A stretch of 64,000 nucleotides of DNA from Rhizobium sp. NXC14 (lineage in GTDB: Bacteria; Pseudomonadota; Alphaproteobacteria; Rhizobiales; Rhizobiaceae), in NCBI RefSeq assembly GCF_002117485.1, contig NZ_CP021030.1, positions 1,429,001 through 1,493,000 of the forward strand, given 5' to 3'. Below, piece by piece: positions 57,518 to 64,000 of the stretch. The notes beneath the pieces were generated by a model. It saw only the letters and a program-made list of their open reading frames with translations. It was not told where the DNA came from and did not search any database. The translations under genes were made by a program, and so were the position numbers. The stretch's first letter is position 1; each line of letters begins with the position of its first letter.

Positions 57518-58270
57518 ATGGCGACGTCGAGACGCATCCATTCATTCAAGACCCCTTGCGAATTATGTCCATTGCGGCCTCTGCCGCATTTCAGGGAGTT
57601 CAGCCGAGACGAGCTGGAATTCGTTTCACGTTTCAAACGCGGCGAGCTTGCCGTCGATGCCGGCTCCACCATTCTTGTCGAAGGCGCCCACAGCGCTCAT
57701 CTTTTCACCGTGCTGTCCGGTTGGGGCTTCCGCTACAAGATGCTGGAGGACGGGCGCCGCCAGATTCTGAATTACATCATGCCGGGCGACCTGATCGGTC
57801 TTCAGGGAACGATCGCCGGCGAAATGCAGCATTCCATCGAAGCGCTGTCGCCCGTTTCCCTTTGCGTCTTCGAGCGCGACCGGCTGATGACGCTCTACAA
57901 CAAACATCCTTCGCTCGCCTTCGACATCACGTGGATTGCCGCGCGCGAAGAACGAATATTGGATGAGCATCTCCTCTCCATCGGCCGTCGCACTGCATTG
58001 GAAAGAGCGGCCTATCTGATCGCTTTCTTGTATGAGCGCGGCAGGAAGCTCGATCTCTTCAACGGCCGCAAATTCATCCCCATCACTCAACAGCACATCG
58101 CCGACACTCTCGGTCTTTCCATCGTTCACACCAACAAGACGCTGAGAAAGCTTGGAGAACGCGGTTTGATCCGCTGGCAGGAACGCGGCTGCGAAGTTCA
58201 AAACGGTGAGGAGTTAATGGCGATCGCCGGTTGGGAAGGACTTGGGGAGGGCAAGCGTCCCTTCATTTAG
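57518..58270 (+). CDS. Crp/Fnr family transcriptional regulator
   Basis: About 250 residues: cyclic-nucleotide-binding-like beta barrel (about 30-145: AGSTILVEGAHSAHLFTVLSG, YIMPGDLIGLQG), dimer helix, and a C-terminal helix-turn-helix (about 170-230: ITQQHIADTLGLSIVHTNKTLRKL). The N-terminus has the C-x2-C pair CELCPLRP but not the four-Cys set of a canonical FNR iron-sulphur cluster. The effector is unknown. I use the ATG with GGGGCAGG before it; the frame stays open further upstream but overlaps era. Confidence 0.9.
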   Translation: MATSRRIHSFKTPCELCPLRPLPHFREFSRDELEFVSRFKRGELAVDAGSTILVEGAHSAHLFTVLSGWGFRYKMLEDGRRQILNYIMPGDLIGLQGTIAGEMQHSIEALSPVSLCVFERDRLMTLYNKHPSLAFDITWIAAREERILDEHLLSIGRRTALERAAYLIAFLYERGRKLDLFNGRKFIPITQQHIADTLGLSIVHTNKTLRKLGERGLIRWQERGCEVQNGEELMAIAGWEGLGEGKRPFI

Positions 58271-58495
58271 CCCGATGGCCTATGTCTTTTTTAAATGCAG
58301 TTAAGCTTTTCGGAAAATAAGGTCGGTCGTCATCTTTCCTCCGATTTTGATTCTTATCGACCGGGCAGAAAAATGGTTTATTCAGAACTGGTGGCGCAAT
58401 TCACCGATAGCGTGCCATGCGGGGCACCGGAGGGCAATGATGTTGGCGAAAGGGCCAAGGCGCTGCGAAAAGCGCCCGACGAGGGGCGCGGAAGC

Positions 58496-58858
58496 ATGAA
58501 CGCACTCCGTGTTTTGGTTCTCGAGGACAGTCTGATCATCGCGATGGAGGCGGAGGATATCCTGCGCATGGCCGGTGTCGAGAGCATCGATATTGTCGGC
58601 AGTCTCGATCAGGCAAGAGCCGCCATCGCTGCGGAGACGTATGATTTCGCTCTTCTCGACGTCAACCTCGGCGAGGGCATGAGTTTCGGATTTGCCCGCC
58701 ATCTTCTCGATGCCGGCATCCCCTTCGGTTTTGTCAGTGGCTATTCCGATATACGTGACTTCCCGTGCGACCTTCAGCACATACCGCTGCTGGTGAAGCC
58801 GTTCGACGAAAAGGCGATGCGCGAATTCCTGCAGAGGCTTCTGCCGGCTGCGGCCTAA
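58496..58858 (+). CDS. Single-domain response regulator
   Basis: 120 residues forming only a receiver domain: RVLVLEDSLIIAMEAEDIL (acidic pair E/D), phospho-acceptor Asp in FALLDVNLGEGMS, then FVSGYSD and the conserved Lys in LLVKPFDEKA. There is no output domain, so it acts through protein contacts or a phosphorelay. Upstream frame to 58295/58373 remains open and could add an N-terminal segment; GGGGCGCGGAAG before the chosen ATG argues for the short form. Confidence 0.85.
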   Translation: MNALRVLVLEDSLIIAMEAEDILRMAGVESIDIVGSLDQARAAIAAETYDFALLDVNLGEGMSFGFARHLLDAGIPFGFVSGYSDIRDFPCDLQHIPLLVKPFDEKAMREFLQRLLPAAA

Positions 58859-58997
58859 CGTAGTCCGTGATGGACACGGGATCTGCTTGAGAGCGCCTGA
58901 TGCGATCGCTTTGAAACTGCGGGCAATCCTTCGGGAAATCGATTCCGGTTTCCCGATTTATGCGCTACGATAAGGTAATCGGCCGCAGGAACTTCTT

Positions 58998-59768
58998 ATG
59001 CAGTGGCAGGACCAGGCAATCATTCTGGGTGTCAAACGCCACGGCGAGACGAGCGTCATCGCCGAGGTTATGACGCGTGGTCGCGGCCGTCACCTCGGCC
59101 TGGTGCGTTCCGGCCGTTCGCGCGCCATGCAGCCGGTGCTGCAGCCGGGCAATGCCGTCGAGGTCGTCTGGCGCGCCCGGCTCGACGAACATCTCGGCGA
59201 ATTCCGCGTCGAGCCTGTGACGCTGCGCGCCGCCCGTCTGATTGAAACGGCGACCGCCGTCTACGGGGTCCAGGCGATGGGCGCTCTGCTGCGGCTGCTG
59301 CCGGAGCGAGACCCGCATCCGCATCTCTTCGACGCGCTGGAGGTGATCCTCGATCATCTGCACAACCCCGCCGATGCCGGTGAGCTTTTCGTACGTTTCG
59401 AGCTGGCGGTGCTGAACGATCTCGGCTTCGGGCTCGATCTTGCCGAATGCGCGGCGACCGGCGCCCGCTCTGATCTCGTCTATGTCTCGCCGAAGTCCGG
59501 CCGCGCCGTGAGCCGTAGCGCCGGGGCGCCGTGGGCCGACAAGATGCTGGTCCTGCCGCCCTTCCTCGGTGTCAAAGGCAATCACGCGGCGGACTTCGAC
59601 AGCCTTGCTGCCGCGTTCCGTCTGACCGGGTTCTTCCTGCATCGCCATGTTTACGAGCCGCGCGGCATCGAGGCTGCGGCAGCCCGTGACGGTTTCGTGC
59701 GGGCCGCGCTCAGGGCGCTTGATCCAGCCTCGCGGACGCTTTCCGATCCGAACGGCGTCCCCGCCTGA
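58998..59768 (+). CDS. recO: DNA repair protein RecO
   Basis: 256 residues: N-terminal OB fold ([37 protein letters not shown]) and the helical C-terminal domain ([33 protein letters not shown]). It loads RecA onto SSB-coated single strands with RecR in the RecF pathway. The zinc-finger cysteines found in some other bacteria are not visible here. Confidence 0.95.
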   Translation: MQWQDQAIILGVKRHGETSVIAEVMTRGRGRHLGLVRSGRSRAMQPVLQPGNAVEVVWRARLDEHLGEFRVEPVTLRAARLIETATAVYGVQAMGALLRLLPERDPHPHLFDALEVILDHLHNPADAGELFVRFELAVLNDLGFGLDLAECAATGARSDLVYVSPKSGRAVSRSAGAPWADKMLVLPPFLGVKGNHAADFDSLAAAFRLTGFFLHRHVYEPRGIEAAAARDGFVRAALRALDPASRTLSDPNGVPA

Positions 59769-59839
59769 CCTGATTTTTTACTGCTGCAAAATATCCTCCG
59801 GATTTGGCGGTTTACCCGCTGATCGGTGGCTCCTATCTC

Positions 59840-59860
59840 TTGATTGCCAATCAAGGAGGA
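59840..59860 (+). promoter_or_regulatory. Palindrome abutting the ribosome binding site of the aldo/keto reductase gene
   Basis: TTGATT-GCC-AATCAA is followed directly by GGAGGA and the ATG of the next gene. Bases upstream (GGCTCCT) could also pair with AGGAGG. It may serve as an operator or as an mRNA structure that limits translation. Confidence 0.4.
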
Positions 59861-59864
59861 TTCC

Positions 59865-60869
59865 ATGCTGACCAAGACCGCATCACCGACGACGATCACG
59901 CTCTGGAACGGTCGCGAAATCCCGCGCCTCGGCATGGGGTGCTGGGCAATCGGCGGCCCTTTCTTCGCTGGTGACACGCCGCTTGGTTGGGGCGAAGTCG
60001 ACGACAATGAATCCGTCGAAGCGATCGATCGCGCCATCGCGCTCGGCATCCGCTTCTTCGATACCGCCTCGAACTACGGCGCCGGCCACTCGGAAGAGGT
60101 GCTCGGCCGGGCGGTCGGCAATCGTGACGGCATCATCGTCGCCACCAAATTCGGCTTCGCGACCGATCCGGAGACGAAGCAGGCAATTGGGGCCTTCGCC
60201 GATGAGGCGTTCATTCGCAGCTCGGTCGAGACATCGCTGCGCCGACTCAAGCGCGATCGCCTTGATCTGCTGCAGTTTCACATCAATGATTTTCCGCTGG
60301 AACAGTCGGATGCTGTCTTCGATACGCTAGAGGCGCTGCGAGCCGAAGGCAAGATCGACGCATTCGGCTGGAGCACCGATTTTCCCGATCGCGCCGCCCG
60401 CCATGCCGACCGCGCCGGCTTTGTCTCGGTCCAGCATACGATGAACGTCTTCGATCCGGTGCCGGAGATGATCGCTGTGATCGAAGGGAAGGGTCTGATT
60501 TCCATCAATCGCGGTCCGCTGGCCATGGGGCTGCTCACCGGCAAGTTCACCGCCGACAAGGCGGTAGGCGCCAAGGATGTCCGCGGCGCGGCACTCCCCT
60601 GGATGGTCTATTTCAAGGACGGGCGCATGGCTCCGGAATTTTCCGCAAGGCTCGATGCCGTCCGCGATCTCCTGACGTCAGGCGGCCGCACGCTGACACA
60701 GGGGGCTCTCGCCTGGCTCCTGGCGAGGTCGCCGCGCACTTTCCCCATTCCGGGCTTCCGCACCATCAGCCAGGTGGAGGAAAATGCCGGCGCACTGGAA
60801 AAGGGACCGCTGTCGGCTGACGTCATGGCGGCTATCGATGCCGCACTCGGCATGGGTGAGAGACGGTGA
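59865..60869 (+). CDS. Aldo/keto reductase
   Basis: 334 residues with a TIM-barrel AKR fold: RLGMGCWAIGG at the start, FFDTASNYGAGHSEEVLG (catalytic Asp and Tyr), VATKFGF (catalytic Lys), LLQFHINDF (His) and C-terminal FPIPGFRTISQVEENAGA for NADPH. It likely reduces aldehydes or ketones; the substrate is not known. GGAGGA five bases before the ATG is strong. Confidence 0.94.
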   Translation: MLTKTASPTTITLWNGREIPRLGMGCWAIGGPFFAGDTPLGWGEVDDNESVEAIDRAIALGIRFFDTASNYGAGHSEEVLGRAVGNRDGIIVATKFGFATDPETKQAIGAFADEAFIRSSVETSLRRLKRDRLDLLQFHINDFPLEQSDAVFDTLEALRAEGKIDAFGWSTDFPDRAARHADRAGFVSVQHTMNVFDPVPEMIAVIEGKGLISINRGPLAMGLLTGKFTADKAVGAKDVRGAALPWMVYFKDGRMAPEFSARLDAVRDLLTSGGRTLTQGALAWLLARSPRTFPIPGFRTISQVEENAGALEKGPLSADVMAAIDAALGMGERR

Positions 60870-60882
60870 AACTCTCCCCACG

Positions 60883-60919
60883 CTCCCTCATTCCTGTGCC
60901 TGTCACAGCAATGAGGGAG
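60883..60919. terminator. Cruciform terminator between convergent genes
   Basis: CTCCCTCATT and AATGAGGGAG form a perfect 10-base stem, and within the loop CTGTG and CACAG can add a second stem. It lies 14 bases after the aldo/keto reductase stop and faces the MOSC gene, so it may end both transcripts. T tracts are short. Confidence 0.7.
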
Positions 60920-60971
60920 AATGTTGCGATGTATAAGGGACAAAGCGCCCTCAGCCCTTCCGCAATTCAAC

Positions 60972-61829
60972 CTACTCTCGTGCGCGAACCTTCATCGCCC
61001 AGCCCTCCGGCCGCGCCTCGATGATCTTCACCTCGTCGCCGATGGCGATCCGTCCGCTGCCGCGAGGCGTGACGTTCCAGCCAAAGAGCGGCCCTGGCAC
61101 ACGCCGGTCAGCAGACATGCGGATGCGACCCATGGCCGGCATCGGGTTCGGCCCCTCGCGTGAACCGGTCAACTGGTCCTGCGTCGTCATGATGCAGCGG
61201 GAGCAAGGTTTGACGAGATCGAAACGAACGCCTGATATTTCGATCGCCGCCCAGCGATCCTCCGGCCATGCCTCATCGATGTCTATGACGATGTTCGGAC
61301 GGAAACGTTCCATTCCGACGCTGCCTTCGCCATGCGCGGCGAGATCGGCATTCAGCGCCTTCAGTGAGCCCGTCGTCGTCACCAGGATCTGGTATCCGTC
61401 GGTAAAGGTGACGGGCGAGCTTTCGCCGGCCCATTCGGCGTTCGCCGTCCGCCGTGCCTGCCCGTCGAAGAAGACCAGCAGCACCTCGCGGCCGAGCCAT
61501 TCGGAAAGCTGCCTGTTGCTGTCGGGATCGGCGACCGCGGCGCTGACGGTCGATTTCCATACGGTCACATCCATGCGGACTTCAGGCCGAGGCGGAGGCA
61601 CCGCTAGCTCAGACTTTCCCTGCATCAGCAGCCGAAAGGCGCCCGGTTCCGGACGGATCTCGATGCGCGCGAGGTCCAGCAGTTCGCGCTGGGTGATGAA
61701 GTGACCGTTCAAATCGGTAATCATCGCCCGCCGGTCGCCGGCAAGCCCCTCGGCGCCAATATCGGCGGCGGGCAGCGCAATGGCGCGAGCGCTCTTGAGC
61801 GGGTATATGAAGAGGTCGCTGATGCGCAT
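60972..61829 (-). CDS. MOSC domain protein
   Basis: 285 residues: N-terminal MOSC_N beta-barrel (LFIYPLKSARAIAL, AEGLAGDRRAMITD) and C-terminal MOSC domain with the Moco-ligand Cys in VKPCSRCIMTTQD and the end IAIGDEVKIIE. It resembles YcbX/mARC-type molybdenum proteins, which reduce N-hydroxylated compounds, but no ferredoxin domain is attached. It stands 24 bases downstream of the HD gene on the same strand. Confidence 0.92.
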   Translation of the reverse strand: MRISDLFIYPLKSARAIALPAADIGAEGLAGDRRAMITDLNGHFITQRELLDLARIEIRPEPGAFRLLMQGKSELAVPPPRPEVRMDVTVWKSTVSAAVADPDSNRQLSEWLGREVLLVFFDGQARRTANAEWAGESSPVTFTDGYQILVTTTGSLKALNADLAAHGEGSVGMERFRPNIVIDIDEAWPEDRWAAIEISGVRFDLVKPCSRCIMTTQDQLTGSREGPNPMPAMGRIRMSADRRVPGPLFGWNVTPRGSGRIAIGDEVKIIEARPEGWAMKVRARE

Positions 61830-61853
61830 GCCGTTCTCCCTGGATATAGTTCT

Positions 61854-62498
61854 CTAGATTTCATCCATGAACGCCGCGAGAAAATCGCGCAGGCTCTTGT
61901 CGCGCGCGGCCGCAATCCGGCGGCCGGTCTCGGTCTGGAATCCCTCCGCCAGTTTGAACAGCTTCGTCTGGAAGTGGTCAATGGCATAACGCTTGTCGTC
62001 GAAGGGCCGGTTCGTTGCCGCGGGGTCGAAGGGATCGTAAAGTCCCGATCCCATTCGTCCGCCGATATAGAAGCAGCGTGCGACGCCGACCATGCCGATC
62101 GCGTCCAGCCGGTCGGCATCCTGCAGGATCTTCGCCTCGAGCGTCTGCGGCGCCACCCCGGCGGAAAAACTATGAGCGGTGATGGCGTGGGCCGCGGCTT
62201 CGATATCCGCTTCGCTCCAGCCGAGTTCGGAAAGGATCACCGAAGCCTTTTCCGCCGCCAAGGCCGATGCTTTTGCCCGCAAGGGTGAGTTCTTCTCGAC
62301 GGCGACGCAGTCGTGCAGCAGCACGGCGGCGGCAAGGATGCGCCCATCTCCGCCTTCTCCCGCATGGATGCGCATGGCGTTCCTGAAGACGCGCAAGATA
62401 TGGGCAAGATCGTGTGAGCCGTCGTCGCCTTCGGCGGCGTGTGCGATCAGCGCAGCGGCGAGCGTTTCATGAGGGGAGAAGGCTTCGGCCTCGAACAT
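61854..62498 (-). CDS. HD domain phosphohydrolase
   Basis: 214 residues: metal-binding His in GSHDLAHILRVFRNAM, the HD pair in AAVLLHDCVAVEKNS and the distal Asp in ILQDADRLDAIGMVG. The pattern is that of the YedJ/YpgQ-type phosphohydrolases, which act on nucleotides. Substrate unknown. It appears to be in an operon with the MOSC gene. Confidence 0.9.
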   Translation of the reverse strand: MFEAEAFSPHETLAAALIAHAAEGDDGSHDLAHILRVFRNAMRIHAGEGGDGRILAAAVLLHDCVAVEKNSPLRAKASALAAEKASVILSELGWSEADIEAAAHAITAHSFSAGVAPQTLEAKILQDADRLDAIGMVGVARCFYIGGRMGSGLYDPFDPAATNRPFDDKRYAIDHFQTKLFKLAEGFQTETGRRIAAARDKSLRDFLAAFMDEI

Positions 62499-62641
62499 TG
62501 TGCCACCTCTTGTCGGAAGAAAAACGTCGAGGAGCGCCGGCCGAAAGCAAAGGGAGCTTCACAGGAAGACGCCGCTACGAAAAACGGAGATCTCGAAGCC
62601 GGTTTGTAGCGGCTCAACGTGCGAGTCGCAATCGAGGGAGG

Positions 62642-64000
62642 TCAGCGCTCGAGCGTCTGAAAAGCTGTCGCGCCGCTGCTCTTCGGCGGCGGGGAGAGAA
62701 GATGGGGCACGTCACGGACCGGGCGCGGCGGACTGATGTGATAGCCCTGGATCTCGTCGCATTCCTCGCTTTCGAGCAGCGTCAGCTGGGCCGCCGTCTC
62801 GACGCCTTCGACGGTGACGCGCATGCCGAGCGCATCGCCGAGCAGGATGATTGCGCGCATGATCGCATGCGCTTCCTTGCTGTCGACAATGTCGTTCACG
62901 AAGGATTTGTCGATCTTGATCTTGTCGAAGGGAAAGCTGGAGAGATAGCTCAGCGAGGAATATCCGGTGCCGAAATCGTCCATCGAGATGCGGATGTCGC
63001 GGTCCTTCAGGGCATGCAGGATCGGCAGCACCTCGCTGAGGTTTTCCATCAGCACGCTCTCGGTGATTTCCAGTTCGAGCCGCGATGGCGAGAGCCCGGC
63101 GGCGGCAAGCGCTTCGCTGACGTCATGCGTCAGGTTGCCGCTGCGGAACTGGATCGCCGAAACATTGACTGCGACCTTGATGTTTTCCGGCCATTGGGCC
63201 GCATCCCTGCAGGCCTGGCGTAAAACCCAGCGGCCGATATCGACGACGAGGCCGACCTCCTCGGCAAGCGGAATGAAATCCATCGGCGGCACTCGGCCTC
63301 GGAACGGATGGTTCCAGCGGATCAACGCTTCGAAACCGCAGATCCGCCGCTCGGCAAGATCGTAAAGCGGCTGGTAATGCAGCTCGAATTCCCCGTTCTC
63401 GACGGCGGCTCGAAGATCTGCCTCCAGCGCATGGCGCAACTGCATTTGCGCTTCCATTTCGCCGGTGAAGAAGCGCTCGCGCTTGCGTCCGTCCGCCTTG
63501 GCATGCGACAGCGCCACGCCGGCATTTTTCAGCAGGATATCGGTTTCCCCGCCGTTCTCAGGAGCGATTGCAATACCCATGGAGACACTGAGCGTCACCT
63601 GTTTTTCGCCGTTCAGGAATGGCTCGGAAAGCGCGCGGCGGATTTGGTCGGCCAGCACCGTCACGTTTTTAGGCTGCTGCTTACCCGTCTGCAGGATGGC
63701 GAATTCGTCCGAACCGAGGCGCGCCAGCGTGTTTTCCGATCCAGCCGAAGCTCGGATGCGCTCCGCAACCTGCTGCAGGATCTTGTCGCCGACCGATACG
63801 CCGATCGTGTTGTTGATCGATTTGAAGCGGTCGAGATTGAGATGGACGAGGGCGATCTGCTCGTGCGGCTTGCGCTCGGCGAGCGTCGCATCGACCTGCT
63901 CGCGGAAATACATCCGATTGGGAAGACCCGTCAGGGGATCGTGATGGGCGAGATAGGTGATGCGCTGGGCGGCCTTTCGATCCTCGGTGATATCGGCATG
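62642..64000 (-). CDS. GGDEF/EAL domain protein (3' part; N-terminus outside window)
   Basis: The frame is open to the right edge; the visible 452 codons begin with HADITEDRKAAQRIT, the typical end of a PAS/PAC domain, then GGDEF (DPLTGLPNRM, with active-site variant ARLGSDEFAIL) and EAL (GFEALIRWNHP, MDDFGTGYSSLSYL, ETAAQLTLL). The GGDEF signature reads GSDEF, so cyclase function is possible but uncertain, whereas the EAL motif is intact. It probably hydrolyses c-di-GMP, the signal that often controls polysaccharide synthesis and motility. Regulation by the N-terminal part cannot be seen here. Confidence 0.93.
   Translation of the reverse strand, partial: HADITEDRKAAQRITYLAHHDPLTGLPNRMYFREQVDATLAERKPHEQIALVHLNLDRFKSINNTIGVSVGDKILQQVAERIRASAGSENTLARLGSDEFAILQTGKQQPKNVTVLADQIRRALSEPFLNGEKQVTLSVSMGIAIAPENGGETDILLKNAGVALSHAKADGRKRERFFTGEMEAQMQLRHALEADLRAAVENGEFELHYQPLYDLAERRICGFEALIRWNHPFRGRVPPMDFIPLAEEVGLVVDIGRWVLRQACRDAAQWPENIKVAVNVSAIQFRSGNLTHDVSEALAAAGLSPSRLELEITESVLMENLSEVLPILHALKDRDIRISMDDFGTGYSSLSYLSSFPFDKIKIDKSFVNDIVDSKEAHAIMRAIILLGDALGMRVTVEGVETAAQLTLLESEECDEIQGYHISPPRPVRDVPHLLSPPPKSSGATAFQTLER

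Overview
The window looks like chromosomal DNA of an alphaproteobacterium of the Rhizobium leguminosarum/etli type. The reasons are a GC-rich base composition, a RopA-type porin ending in Phe, ExoF/ExoP/ExoQ-like polysaccharide proteins, a single long RelA/SpoT protein, a DUF3563 micro-gene, and the housekeeping run dapA-smpB-NYN-rpoZ-relA-acpS-lepB-rnc-era-recO. The genus is inferred from family resemblance and gene order; no search was run.

Region 1 (1-27523) begins with the 3' end of a porin gene and its terminator, followed by a large Wzx/Wzy-type surface polysaccharide locus. It encodes sugar nucleotide enzymes (GDP-mannose 4,6-dehydratase, a UDP-glucuronate decarboxylase-like enzyme, and an oxidoreductase/aminotransferase/acetyltransferase set plus a second acetyltransferase/epimerase/aminotransferase set). 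It also encodes an initiating polyprenyl-phosphate sugar transferase, five further glycosyltransferases (two GT4, three GT2) and one WecG/TagA/CpsF enzyme, a Wzy/ExoQ-like polymerase, a parallel beta-helix protein, a Wzx flippase, a Wzc/ExoP-like copolymerase and a Wza/ExoF-like export protein. A LuxR-type regulator with a receiver lacking the phospho-acceptor Asp sits in the middle. Overlapping stop and start codons define several operons on both strands.

Region 2 (28145-44604) is the most unusual part. Two giant genes (1713 and about 1526 codons) encode proteins with no signal peptide. Each has an N,N-dimethylformamidase-like domain, an Ig-like module, and strings of DUF4082 and cadherin/VCBS modules, and they share a C-terminal tail. 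Each is followed directly by a CobW/COG0523 GTPase with a GCICC motif. A 101-residue protein of unknown function and a type I secretion ABC transporter/membrane fusion pair complete the set. I read this as a dedicated secretion system for two large, possibly metal-dependent, surface or extracellular enzymes with paired metallochaperones. The first giant gene carries an apparently perfect in-frame tandem duplication with a 678-bp period.

Region 3 (44738-64000) is mostly conserved chromosome: an alpha/beta hydrolase, a soluble lytic transglycosylase, dapA, smpB, a NYN-domain protein, rpoZ, relA, a DUF3563 micro-gene, a DUF2062 protein, acpS, lepB, rnc, era, a Crp/Fnr regulator, a single-domain response regulator, recO, an aldo/keto reductase, a MOSC protein, an HD-domain protein and the 3' part of a GGDEF/EAL gene. 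Intergenic repeats occur here too: a 43-bp dispersed palindrome and a 22-bp tandem repeat just before lepB. No rRNA, tRNA, CRISPR array or intact insertion sequence was seen.
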